Part shown: positions 1-7,429 of the stretch, piece by piece
Layout: each line of letters opens with the position of its first letter
Position numbering within the stretch: the first letter of the stretch is position 1
DNA from: JBHHZI01 sp046757965
Lineage (GTDB): Bacteria; Acidobacteriota; Polarisedimenticolia; SMYD01
Length of the DNA stretch: 17,203 nucleotides
Direction of reading: 5' to 3'
Assembly: GCA_046757965.1 (NCBI GenBank)
Contig: JBHHZI010000062.1
Span: forward strand, 1-17,203
The notes under the pieces: model-generated
Databases searched by the model: none
Told to the model about the DNA's origin: nothing
What the model saw: only the letters and a program-made list of their open reading frames with translations
Position numbers and translations under genes: made by a program

Positions 1-24
1 GGTGTCGAGCCGCTCCGCCGCCAT
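1..24 (-). CDS. Start of an unidentified gene, coupled to ggt (partial)
   Basis: On the minus strand an ATG at 24-22 shares one base with the TGA stop of ggt (26-24), giving the TGATG junction typical of translational coupling. The eight visible codons read MAAERLDT and run off the window. No separate SD site is visible, which fits re-initiation by ribosomes leaving ggt. Too little is present to guess a function. The alternative is that the junction is chance and the ATG is unused. Confidence 0.45.
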
Positions 25-1757
25 CAGTGTCCGGCGGACGCGCCGCCGCGCCGGGGGTCGGCTGCGGCGAGGATGAGGCCGTCGGGGGTCCGGCTGAGCA
101 ACTGGACATCACCCAGGGAGCCGACCGGGGCCAGGTCGTATCCCTGGCTCACCAGCGCGGCGCGCACCTCCGGGGGAAGGGTGTGCCGCTCGTAGAAGAG
201 CCGGTCGGGGAGACCCTGGTGATGGATCCGCGGGGCATCCACCGCCTCCTGGGGACCGGCCTCGAGATCGACCAGGTTGATGATCACCTGCAGGATGCTC
301 GACGGGATGGTCGCCCCGCCCGGTGTGCCCAGGACGAACTCCACGTGGCCGCCCTTCTCGACGATGGTGGGTGTCATCGAGGAGACCGGACGTTTTCCCG
401 GCGCGATGGCATTGGGCGCCGACCCCGGAATGGCATAGGTATTGGGCACGCCGGGAGCGATGGCGAAGTCGTCCATCTCGTCGTTCCAGAAGAGCCCGGT
501 GTCCACCGCCATGGTGGCGGTGCCGAAGCTGCGATTGAGGGTCGTGGTGTGCGCCACCGCGTTTCCCCATCGATCGATGACCGAGACGTGGGTGGTGTTC
601 GTGCCTTCCTGGCCGTGGTCGCCGCCGTCGGGAAAGACGTCCACGGACGGCGTCGCCTGAACGTGCCGCATGCCCTCGCGCCAGGTCTCGAGGTGGGCCG
701 CATCGAGCAGGCGGGTGACCGGGACGTCGACGAAGTCGGGATCCCCCATCCAGTGCTGTCGATCCACGAAGCCGCGGCGCAAGGCCTCGGCCTGCAGGTG
801 AATCAGCCGCGCGCCGCCCTTCTGATCCGGCTCCAGGGGAAAGGCCTCCAGGGCACCGAGAGCCTGCAGGAGTGTGACGCCACCGGCACTCGGCGGCGGG
901 GGCACGAGGACCGTGTGACCGCGGTACACACGATTCAGGGGCGCCCGCACCTGCGCCGCGTAGCCGGCCAGGTCCTGCGCCGAGATCAGGCCTCCCCGTC
1001 GTTCCATGTCTGCGACCAGTTGCCGCGCCACACTGCCTGTGGTCAGGGCGACCGGTCCCTCGTCGCGCAGCGCGGCCAGCGTGCGGGCCAGGGCAGGCTG
1101 GACGAGGCGATCGCCGGGTGAGGGCGGCTTGCCGCCCGGCAGAAACAGAGCCTGCGCACCCGGGTCCGATGACAGGCGTCGCGAGGCGCGCTGCAGGGAA
1201 GTGGCCAGGGAGGGGGAGACGGCGAACCCGTCGCGCGCCAGCAGAAGCGCGGGTTTGACCAGGACCCGCCAGGGCAGTCGACCATGGCGTTCGTGCAACA
1301 GCGCCAGGCCGGGAACGGTGCCGGGGACGGCGCTGGCCCGTGGCGAGTCGGTGGCCTCGTCATGCCGTGGCTGACCGTCGGCGTCGAGGAAGAGCGTCGG
1401 TGTGGCGGCTGCAGGCGCGACCTCCCGGGCGTCGATCACCTCGCGTGTGCCGTCGGCTCCTCGCCACAGGGAAAAGTGCCCGCCGGTCAGGTTGCCGGCC
1501 TGGGGATGGACCACGACGAGGGCCAGAGCTGTGGCCACCAGGGCATCGGCGGCGGAGCCCCCCTGGGCGAGGATGTCCGCGCCGGCCTGGGAGGCCAGGC
1601 GGTCGACGGAGACCACCGCCCCGTGAGGGTACCGGTCGGGCGCCCGGCTGGCTGCCAGCGGCGACGCGGATCCCACCCACGCCAGGCAAGCGGCGACGGC
1701 AACCCACCGTCGCACGGACGAGAAGGCCGCCCGGCCCGGCGTCCGGCCCGGGGTCAC
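24..1757 (-). CDS. ggt: Gamma-glutamyltransferase (periplasmic, autoprocessing)
   Basis: This enzyme hydrolyses or transfers the gamma-glutamyl group of glutathione and related compounds, normally in the periplasm. The 577 residues match the usual size of the precursor. The N terminus has an RR-containing basic stretch and a hydrophobic run to about residue 36, a signal peptide. Arg111 in DAREVAP corresponds to the substrate-carboxylate Arg of the family. Residues 386-392 read GTNTTHV; Thr388 is the expected autocleavage site and catalytic nucleophile at the start of the small subunit. The PVSSM and GTPGGATIP motifs (substrate pocket and oxyanion hole) follow. The start is GTG, embedded in the GTGA overlap with the ccmD stop, so translation is probably coupled. 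No SD-like sequence is obvious. Being the distal gene of a cytochrome c maturation operon is unusual. The family call is firm; the physiological substrate is not shown. Confidence 0.95.
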   Translation of the reverse strand: MTPGRTPGRAAFSSVRRWVAVAACLAWVGSASPLAASRAPDRYPHGAVVSVDRLASQAGADILAQGGSAADALVATALALVVVHPQAGNLTGGHFSLWRGADGTREVIDAREVAPAAATPTLFLDADGQPRHDEATDSPRASAVPGTVPGLALLHERHGRLPWRVLVKPALLLARDGFAVSPSLATSLQRASRRLSSDPGAQALFLPGGKPPSPGDRLVQPALARTLAALRDEGPVALTTGSVARQLVADMERRGGLISAQDLAGYAAQVRAPLNRVYRGHTVLVPPPPSAGGVTLLQALGALEAFPLEPDQKGGARLIHLQAEALRRGFVDRQHWMGDPDFVDVPVTRLLDAAHLETWREGMRHVQATPSVDVFPDGGDHGQEGTNTTHVSVIDRWGNAVAHTTTLNRSFGTATMAVDTGLFWNDEMDDFAIAPGVPNTYAIPGSAPNAIAPGKRPVSSMTPTIVEKGGHVEFVLGTPGGATIPSSILQVIINLVDLEAGPQEAVDAPRIHHQGLPDRLFYERHTLPPEVRAALVSQGYDLAPVGSLGDVQLLSRTPDGLILAAADPRRGGASAGH

Positions 1758-1927
1758 GGCGCTGTTTTCGGCCGGGCCGGCGCACGCTCGCCGCGCAGGG
1801 CGTCGAGTTCACGGCGCACACGCGTCAGGCGTCGCGAGAGGCTGACCAGGTAGACGGCGAGCAGGCCCCAGAAGAAGGTGTAGGCCCAGAAGAGGTAGCC
1901 CAGGTTTTGCCAGCGGGAAGGATCCAT
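1754..1927 (-). CDS. ccmD: CcmD, small membrane subunit of the heme exporter
   Basis: This 57-residue gene encodes a CcmD-type protein, which holds CcmE in the CcmABC complex so that holo-CcmE can be released. The product begins MDPSRWQNLGYLFWAYTFFW. It has one membrane span at about residues 9-30, then a basic stretch (SRRLTRVRRE) and a charged, proline-containing tail. This is the classical CcmD layout: aromatic N-terminal helix, one span, positive cytoplasmic part. GGAGA lies 5 bases before the ATG. It follows ccmC by 46 bases and its TGA overlaps the GTG of ggt by 4 bases. CcmD proteins diverge strongly in sequence, so the call rests on size, topology and position as much as on residues. 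Confidence 0.88.
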   Translation of the reverse strand: MDPSRWQNLGYLFWAYTFFWGLLAVYLVSLSRRLTRVRRELDALRGERAPARPKTAP

Positions 1928-1973
1928 GTCTGTCTCCGGTACAGGGCAACGGCGGTTGCGCCGGACCGCTGCC

Positions 1974-2690
1974 TCAGAGGGGCGCGTCTCTCCACCCGCC
2001 GGCCGACTCCTGGAGGCCCTCGACCTCGTCCTCCAGGATGCCGATGCGAGTCCGGTAGATCACCAGGAGCAGGAAGAGCAGGAAGAAGGTGAGCAGGGAG
2101 GCGAGAAAAGCGTGGGACATGCGCGGAGCGATGCCGCCGCCGCCGCGCCCGAACACCACCGGGTGAATGCCTCGCCACCACCGGACCGAGTAGTAGACCA
2201 GGGGCACGTTCAGGAACGCCACGATGCCCAGAACGGCGCAGAAGCGCGCCTTCTGCAGGCGGTTATCCGTGTAGGTCTGGAGAAGCAGGTAGGAGATGTA
2301 GATGAGCCACATGATCAAGGTGGTGGTGAGCCGGGGTTCCCATGGCCACCAGGCTCCCCAGATGGGCCGGGCCCACAGCGGACCGGTGACCAGAACCACG
2401 GTGCAGAAGAGGATGCCGGTCTCCACCGACGCCCGGGCGAGGTTGTCCCAGAACAGACGCCGGGTGGTCAGGTAACCGACGCTCGCCACGAAGGCAACGA
2501 AGAAGGCCAGGAACGAGGTCATGGCCGACGGAACGTGAAAGTAGAAGATCCGCTGGACGATGCCCATGGTGGTCTCGGTCGGCACGTACGATGGGATCGG
2601 AAAGACGACCGTGTCACCGAACACGGCCAGCAGAACACCGACGAGGAGCACGCTGACCACGGCGAGCAGGATATGGAGGAAGAGTCGCAC
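1974..2690 (-). CDS. ccmC: CcmC, heme-handling protein that loads CcmE
   Basis: CcmC is a six-span membrane protein that presents heme to CcmE on the periplasmic side. The 238-residue product has the expected hydrophobic segments. It carries the tryptophan-rich WWD-type motif at residues 111-123 (WGAWWPWEPRLTT) and the two flanking histidines, His52 (FHVPSAM) and His176 (WWRGIHPVV), that ligate heme in this family. The classical motif has Asp where this protein has Glu118. The start is GTG at 2690, with GGAG 6 bases upstream, 15 bases after the ccmB stop; no better ATG exists. A charged, possibly helical tail (RIGILEDEVEGLQES) follows the last span. The call is firm from motif and context. 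Confidence 0.95.
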   Translation of the reverse strand: MRLFLHILLAVVSVLLVGVLLAVFGDTVVFPIPSYVPTETTMGIVQRIFYFHVPSAMTSFLAFFVAFVASVGYLTTRRLFWDNLARASVETGILFCTVVLVTGPLWARPIWGAWWPWEPRLTTTLIMWLIYISYLLLQTYTDNRLQKARFCAVLGIVAFLNVPLVYYSVRWWRGIHPVVFGRGGGGIAPRMSHAFLASLLTFFLLFLLLVIYRTRIGILEDEVEGLQESAGGWRDAPL

Positions 2691-2705
2691 ACGAATCTCC
2701 GTCGC

Positions 2706-3383
2706 TCAGTCCTCGATCAACGGCTCGAAGAGCATCGTGGCCACCGAGAAAAAGACCATATCATAGGCCAGGCCCACACGAAGCCAGATCCCCGCGCCGG
2801 TCAGGTCCCCCACCTGGAGAACGCCGCTGGTCGCCTTCACTGCCGACATGAGCAGCGGCACGATCATGGTGAACTGGAGCACCGGCAGGAGCAGATAACC
2901 GCGCCGTACCTTGATGGCCATGGCCGCGAACAGCGTTCCGACCGCGACGAATCCGGCGGTGTGGATGAGCAGCACGAGAGCGAGGGGCGCGGCCACCGGG
3001 CGCAGGTCCGCATTGAACAGCAGGCCGGCGGCCGGCACGAACAATGCCTCGGGAATCAGCAGTGCCACGAGAGCCGCGAATGCCTTGCCGAGGTAGACGG
3101 CCGCGGGATCCGAGGCCGAGAGCAGGAGCCCGGCGAGACCATCCTCGTCGCGTTCCCGTGCGAAGGAGGTCTGCAGGCCGAGCATCCCCGCGAACGAGAC
3201 GGCCACCCAGATCAGCCCGGGGCCCACTGTGGCGAATTCCAGCCTGGCCAGATCGAACGCGAAGTGGAAGATCACCAGGACGACGAGAGCGAAGAACAAG
3301 ACGGTGATCAGGTTCTCACGTGAACGGACCTCGCACCGCAGGTCCTTGGCCGCGACGTGCCACAGGCTCCTCAGGAACCTCAT
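2706..3383 (-). CDS. ccmB: CcmB, membrane subunit of the heme-release ABC transporter
   Basis: CcmB pairs with the ATPase CcmA; with CcmC and CcmD they free heme-loaded CcmE. The 225-residue product (MRFLRSLWHVAAKDLRCE...) has an amphipathic N terminus followed by about six membrane spans. It carries the family segment FARERDEDGLAGLLLS, followed by a YLGKAF stretch, after the second span. The start chosen is the ATG at 3383, because it forms a 4-base ATGA overlap with the ccmA stop. The frame stays open upstream for 36 codons, but that stretch is antisense-like, Arg/Pro/His-rich and lies inside ccmA. The product ends LFEPLIED. Identification is supported by length, hydrophobicity and position between ccmA and ccmC. 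Confidence 0.93.
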   Translation of the reverse strand: MRFLRSLWHVAAKDLRCEVRSRENLITVLFFALVVLVIFHFAFDLARLEFATVGPGLIWVAVSFAGMLGLQTSFARERDEDGLAGLLLSASDPAAVYLGKAFAALVALLIPEALFVPAAGLLFNADLRPVAAPLALVLLIHTAGFVAVGTLFAAMAIKVRRGYLLLPVLQFTMIVPLLMSAVKATSGVLQVGDLTGAGIWLRVGLAYDMVFFSVATMLFEPLIED

Positions 3384-4120
3384 GAGGGCGCCCCGACGAG
3401 CCGTTGCAGTGTGACCTCGTGGCCGGGCAGGGTGCGCAACGGCACGCACCGCCGGGTGGCTGTCGGCCGACCGTGCTCGAGGATGAGGCACCGATCGGCG
3501 AGGGCCACGGCACGAGGCAGATCGTGGGTCACGAGCAGGGTGGCGGACTGGCCGCCGCCGCGTGGCTGGAGAAGATCCTCGACGATGGCGGTACCCGTGC
3601 GATCCAGACCGGAGAACGGCTCATCCAGCAGGAGCAGCCTCGGGTGGCCGATGAGGGCCCGGGCCAGGGAGGCCCGCTGCTGCATGCCCCGGGAGAGACG
3701 ATCCGGGAGAATGTGGCGCCATTCCCACAGGTTGACGCGCCGCAGGAGCGCCTCGACCTCGTCGTGCGGACAGGCCACGCCGCGCAATCGCGCGTGCAGG
3801 AGCAGGTTCTCTGCGGCGGTCAGGTCCGCGTACAGAAAGGTGGCATGCCCCGCGAACCCGAGGGAGTGGCGGTGCAGCGCCCGGGTCCGCCCCCGCAGGG
3901 GCTGTCCATCGACGGTGAGGTGCCCTCGTGTCGGGGCCAGCAGGGTGGCCGCTATCTTGAGCAGGGTCGTCTTCCCGGCCCCGTTGCCACCGAGAATCGC
4001 GACGGTCTCGCCCGGGAACAGATCGAGGTCCACGTCCGCAAGCGCGCGGAATCGGCCATAGGATCGGCCGATGGCATGAAACGAGAGGAGCGGGGGGGCC
4101 GGGGAGGCGGTTGGGGTCAA
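3380..4120 (-). CDS. ccmA: CcmA, ATPase subunit of the heme-release ABC transporter
   Basis: This is a 246-residue ABC ATPase. It has Walker A GGNGAGKT (residues 44-51), the ABC signature LSRGMQQRASLARAL, Walker B LLLLDEPFSGLD with its catalytic Glu, and the H-loop in LLVTHDL. The Met-Gln-Gln form of the signature and the neighbours identify it as CcmA, which powers release of holo-CcmE. The start is probably TTG at 4120. That TTG overlaps the TGA of the preceding gene (TTGA), and no ATG or GTG occurs before the conserved first strand. The C-terminal 35 residues are variable. The ABC call is certain and the CcmA call is firm by context; the start codon is likely but not proven. Confidence 0.94.
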   Translation of the reverse strand: MTPTASPAPPLLSFHAIGRSYGRFRALADVDLDLFPGETVAILGGNGAGKTTLLKIAATLLAPTRGHLTVDGQPLRGRTRALHRHSLGFAGHATFLYADLTAAENLLLHARLRGVACPHDEVEALLRRVNLWEWRHILPDRLSRGMQQRASLARALIGHPRLLLLDEPFSGLDRTGTAIVEDLLQPRGGGQSATLLVTHDLPRAVALADRCLILEHGRPTATRRCVPLRTLPGHEVTLQRLVGAPS

Positions 4121-4428
4121 GTCGTGCTCTTCGCGTCCGTCGTGGCGCCCAGCCGGTCGAGTTCGCGCAGGGCGGCGATGGCTTCCTTCTGGTACGCGCC
4201 CTTCATGGCAGCGTAATCGTCGTCGGAGAGCTTGCCGGCGGCCCGGTCCTGTTCGAGGTCGGCAAGCGCCTCGTAGGTGGCGTCGCGCCGTGAGAGCGCA
4301 TCCGCCAGCTCGGTGACGCCGGGAGCCGGGCCCGGTGCGGCGGACGCGTCCTCCGCGCGGCGGAAGAACGGGGCGAGAACGAAGGCCATCGTGGCCAGGA
4401 GCACCATCGACAGGATTACGATCGACAT
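4117..4428 (-). CDS. Short CcmI-like protein (N-terminal domain only)
   Basis: The 103-residue product starts MSIVILSMVLLATMAFVLAP, a single N-terminal membrane anchor, then a Pro/Ala linker. A helical domain follows with the pattern LADALSRRDATYEALADLEQ and then AGKLSDDDYAAM (about residues 41-75). That pattern resembles the segment just after the first span of CcmI/CycH, which binds apocytochrome c. The large TPR region of CcmI is absent. GAGGAG stands 6 bases before the ATG. It starts 13 bases after ccmH stops, and its TGA overlaps the ccmA start by 4 bases. Its probable role is an accessory to heme ligation next to CcmH/CcmF, which is inference. A longer reading upstream (start at 4500) would run into ccmH and is rejected. 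Confidence 0.75.
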   Translation of the reverse strand: MSIVILSMVLLATMAFVLAPFFRRAEDASAAPGPAPGVTELADALSRRDATYEALADLEQDRAAGKLSDDDYAAMKGAYQKEAIAALRELDRLGATTDAKSTT

Positions 4429-4441
4429 CGGGGCTCCTCGA

Positions 4442-4903
4442 TCAACCGTGCCTCGACCGCATGTCGTCTTCGATGCGATCGAGATACGTCCGGTCGACAC
4501 CGGACACCGCGGCAGGCCGCGCGGGGAGCAGGGAAGCTTGCCGGCGGCGCAGCAGGACGACGGTCAGTGTCAGCAGACCGATGAACGTGGCGGCGAACGG
4601 CATGATCCAGCCGACGAGATTGAATCCCGTCCGGGTCGGCGTGGCCAGGATCTGCTCGCCCCGCTCGGCCACCCATGCCGCCACGACCTGGTCGGGAGAC
4701 AGCCCCGAGTCGAGCTGGCCGGCGATGCGCTCGCGGATGGCATCGGCGGTCCCGCACGAGCAGTCGGCCACAGCGAGCCCCGAACAGCCGCAGTAACAGA
4801 TGAGGCGGGAACTCACGGCCTGGATATCGGCATCGGACGCGGCGGGCGAGACGGCGGGCAGCATGAGAGCCACCAGGGCGACGAGAGGGGCGAGGCGATG
4901 CAT
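4442..4903 (-). CDS. ccmH: CcmH-family apocytochrome thiol protein with extra cysteines
   Basis: CcmH-type proteins hold or reduce the CXXCH thiols of apocytochrome c in the periplasm. From the ATG at 4903 the product has 153 residues: a signal peptide or anchor (about 1-22), the cysteine region, a three-helix segment ending ERGEQILATP, a membrane span at about 98-118, and a short charged tail. Where classical CcmH has LRCxxC, this protein has CYCGC (Cys36, 38, 40), followed by CSC (Cys48, 50). The fold-specific stretch GFNLVGWIMPF before the span supports the family. An in-frame TTG at 4939 inside ccmF is a possible longer start; the ATG is preferred because it directly precedes a good signal sequence, although neither start has a clear SD. 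It is separated by 10 bases from the ccmF stop. Confidence 0.85.
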   Translation of the reverse strand: MHRLAPLVALVALMLPAVSPAASDADIQAVSSRLICYCGCSGLAVADCSCGTADAIRERIAGQLDSGLSPDQVVAAWVAERGEQILATPTRTGFNLVGWIMPFAATFIGLLTLTVVLLRRRQASLLPARPAAVSGVDRTYLDRIEDDMRSRHG

Positions 4904-4913
4904 CCGGAGGCGC

Positions 4914-6902
4914 TCAGGCCGCGGCCCGATCCTCCGCAAGGGCGGTCTGGGTCATGAAACGCTTCTCTCTATCGTCCGGCAGCATGGTGATCACACCTCC
5001 CGCCAGCAGGATGACGCCACCGAACCAGATCCATGAGACGAGAGGATTCAGATAGTGCTTGAAGGTCGCATCGCCATCTTCCGTGGCGCTGAGCAGGACA
5101 ACATAGAGGTCATCGGCGAAGGCATGGTGGATGGCCACTTCTGACGCCGGCTGATTCCGGAAGGCCGGGAAGAATTCCTTCGCCGGATGGAGCGTGTCGA
5201 CCCGCTCTCCCCCGGCGGAGATGTCGAGCCGGGCGATGTAGGAATCCGCGCGCGGCGTGGAGAGCGCACGGATCTCCTGGTAGGCCAGTGTGTACTCGCC
5301 GAGGGTGAACGTCTCGCCCGGCTGAACCACGTGGGTGGTCGTCTCCTGGAACGCCGACGAGCCAGTGATGCCGGCGAAGATCACGACCATGCCCACGTGC
5401 ACGATGTACCCACCCCAGCGACGCTTGTTGCTGGCGGTGAGGCGAACGAGAGCCGTGGCGGCGTTCTCGCCGTACATCCGGATGCGGGCGCGGGCGCCCT
5501 TGGCGAACTCCACCGCGGTGGAGGCGAGAACGAACACGCAGAAGGTGAACGCCACGGTCGCGACGAGATGCCGGATTCCGAGGAGGGGAAAGAGCCCCGA
5601 CGCCGCGACGGTGACCCCGATGGGCCACCGGAAGCTGCGCAGCAGGTAGCGCACCGTCGAGCGCCGCCAGGCCAGGAGCGGTCCGATACCGGTGAGCAAC
5701 AGCAGGGCCAGTCCGATCGGCACGCTGAAGGTGTTGAACCAGTCCTTGGTGACGCTGATCTTCACGCCGCGCACCCATTCCGAGAGGACCGGAAACAGGG
5801 TGCCCCAGAGGATGGCGAAGGTGAGTGCCACGAAGAGCAGGTTGTTGAACAGAAACGAGCTCTCCCTCGACGCGATTGACTCGATCCGGGTCATCGCGCG
5901 CAGATCGGGGAGGCGGTAGAAGATGAGCGCGGCACTGCCGAAGATCAGCGCCAGGAGGAAGAACAGGAAGAAGAAGCCCACGTTCGACTGGGCGAAGGAG
6001 TGCACGGAGGAGATCACACCTGACCGGGTGATGAACGTTCCCAGGATCGAGAGGGCGAATGCCGCACTGACCAGCGTGAAATTCCAGATCTTCAGCTGTC
6101 GCCGTCGCTCCTGGATCACGACCGAATGGAGAAACGCCGTGCCGACGAGCCAGGGCATGATGGAGGCGTTCTCCACCGGGTCCCATCCCCAGTAACCGCC
6201 CCATCCCAGCTCGAGGTACGCCCACCACGAGCCGAGCAGGATCCCCGTGCCGAGAACGAACCAGGTGAAGAGTGTCCAGCGCCGTGTGGTCCGCACCCAG
6301 GTGTCATCGACCTTGCCGGTGGCCAGAGCCGCCACCGCGAAGGCGAACGGGACGGAGAACCCGACGTATCCCAGGTACAGGGTGGGCGGGTGAATGGCCA
6401 TCATCGCGTTCTGGAGAAGAGGGTTCAACCCCAAACCTTCAGGTCGGGCTACCGCGAAACGCACGAATGGATTGGCGGCAAAGCAGAGCGTGGCGAGAAA
6501 GAAGACGCAGATCCCGACGAGCACGGCATTGGCGTAGGGCATCAGCTCGCGATTCTTGCGCCGATTGGTCAGCACCACGGCCGACGCGTACAGGCTCTGC
6601 AACCAGACCCAGAGCAGGAGCGACCCGGCCTGACCGCCCCACAAGGCGGTGAACTTGTACAGCATCGGGGTCGTGGAACTGGAATGCTCGGCAACATACT
6701 GGACGCTGAAATCATCCGCGAGAAACAGGCGCGCCAGCAACAGCATGGCCAGTGACAGGAGCGCGCTCACCGCGAGCGTGGAGCGCTGACCGGCCTGCTG
6801 GAGGGGCCGGGAGCCCAGCACCGCACTCATCAGGGACGTGGTCAGGCCGAACGCTGCGACTCCGAGGGCGATGAAGAGGACGTAGAATCCGACCTCGGCC
6901 AT
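4914..6902 (-). CDS. ccmF: CcmF, heme lyase core subunit
   Basis: CcmF receives heme from holo-CcmE and, with CcmH, attaches it to apocytochrome c. The 662-residue, multi-span product has the WWD heme-contact motif WGGYWGWDPVENAS at residues 234-247. All four family histidines are present: His171 (IHPPTLYLGYVG), His259 (FLHSVV), His301 (SSVHSFAQS) and His502 (YIVHVGMVV). A large periplasmic beta-rich domain lies between the last two spans (about 515-630), as in other CcmF proteins, and the length is typical. The ATG lies 3 bases after the ccmE stop (TGATCGATG), so the two are probably coupled. Nothing is truncated. Given the altered CcmE and CcmH here, an intact CcmF implies the ligation machinery is functional. 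Confidence 0.97.
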   Translation of the reverse strand: MAEVGFYVLFIALGVAAFGLTTSLMSAVLGSRPLQQAGQRSTLAVSALLSLAMLLLARLFLADDFSVQYVAEHSSSTTPMLYKFTALWGGQAGSLLLWVWLQSLYASAVVLTNRRKNRELMPYANAVLVGICVFFLATLCFAANPFVRFAVARPEGLGLNPLLQNAMMAIHPPTLYLGYVGFSVPFAFAVAALATGKVDDTWVRTTRRWTLFTWFVLGTGILLGSWWAYLELGWGGYWGWDPVENASIMPWLVGTAFLHSVVIQERRRQLKIWNFTLVSAAFALSILGTFITRSGVISSVHSFAQSNVGFFFLFFLLALIFGSAALIFYRLPDLRAMTRIESIASRESSFLFNNLLFVALTFAILWGTLFPVLSEWVRGVKISVTKDWFNTFSVPIGLALLLLTGIGPLLAWRRSTVRYLLRSFRWPIGVTVAASGLFPLLGIRHLVATVAFTFCVFVLASTAVEFAKGARARIRMYGENAATALVRLTASNKRRWGGYIVHVGMVVIFAGITGSSAFQETTTHVVQPGETFTLGEYTLAYQEIRALSTPRADSYIARLDISAGGERVDTLHPAKEFFPAFRNQPASEVAIHHAFADDLYVVLLSATEDGDATFKHYLNPLVSWIWFGGVILLAGGVITMLPDDREKRFMTQTALAEDRAAA

Positions 6903-6905
6903 CGA

Positions 6906-7385
6906 TCAGAGACCCGGGTTCGACACGTCGGCCAGCGGATCCGGGATGTGCGCGGCCTCATGAGCCTGGAGGCGGTCCGCCTCGTCGCCCAGACCCTCGT
7001 ATTTCGACGGGCACTTGGCCATGAGCGTGTGGGCGGTGAAGGTCTCGCGCTGCAGCGTGCCCTCGACGACGACCTCGGAGTTCTCCATGAACGTGTCCGG
7101 CACGACACCGTGATAGGCCACCGGAAGGACGGCATCCTTCTTCTCGACGTCATACACGGCGAAGTTCAGATCCAGGCCGTCGTCGGAGCGGACGACCGAG
7201 CCGGGCTGGACGCGGCCACTGATCCGGTAGGGCGCATCGGGCGAGAGGGTGTTGGCCTGCTGCTCGAACTCGCTGACGGTCAGGTAGTAAACCTGGGAGG
7301 ACTGCATTCCGGATACGAAGAGGTAGCCGAAGGCCGCGAGAATCACGCCACCGCCGATCAACAACTTCACACGGGCTGGGTTCAC
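6906..7385 (-). CDS. ccmE: CcmE heme chaperone, Cys (CxxxY) variant
   Basis: CcmE carries heme from CcmC to CcmF in the periplasm. The 159-residue product has an N-terminal anchor (about residues 7-26), an OB-fold beta barrel (YYLTVSEF, YRISGRVQPGSV, LNFAVYD, VPVAYHGVVPDTF-like strands) and the heme-site loop LMAKCPSKYEG. The classical loop is LAKHDENY with a heme-binding His. Here the residue is Cys125 (codon TGC at 7013-7011), with Tyr129 kept, so this is the CxxxY type known from Desulfovibrio and archaea. The start is GTG at 7385 with GAGGTGAGAG immediately upstream. It is the first gene of the operon, about 38 bases downstream of the predicted transcription start. The C-terminal tail has HEAAH before the end. 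Confidence 0.95.
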   Translation of the reverse strand: MNPARVKLLIGGGVILAAFGYLFVSGMQSSQVYYLTVSEFEQQANTLSPDAPYRISGRVQPGSVVRSDDGLDLNFAVYDVEKKDAVLPVAYHGVVPDTFMENSEVVVEGTLQRETFTAHTLMAKCPSKYEGLGDEADRLQAHEAAHIPDPLADVSNPGL

Positions 7386-7399
7386 CTCTCACCTCATCA

Positions 7400-7415
7400 G
7401 GTGGCACATACCACC
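7400..7415 (-). promoter_or_regulatory. Inverted repeat in the ccmE leader
   Basis: GGTGG and CCACC are separated by six bases, just upstream of the ccmE SD site and inside the predicted 38-base leader. It could form a small RNA hairpin or be an operator half-site pair. A five-base stem in GC-rich DNA may also be chance. Confidence 0.25.
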
Positions 7416-7429
7416 GGTTGCGTGCTGTC

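Noticed and set aside
1926..3323. A 465-codon plus-strand frame rich in His, Glu, Gln and Asp
   Set aside because: It is the antisense image of the hydrophobic ccmB and ccmC genes, which turns membrane codons into charged ones.
3384..3491. A 36-residue N-terminal extension of CcmB
   Set aside because: It lies inside ccmA, is Arg/Pro/His-rich, and the ATG at 3383 in the ATGA overlap gives the normal CcmB length.
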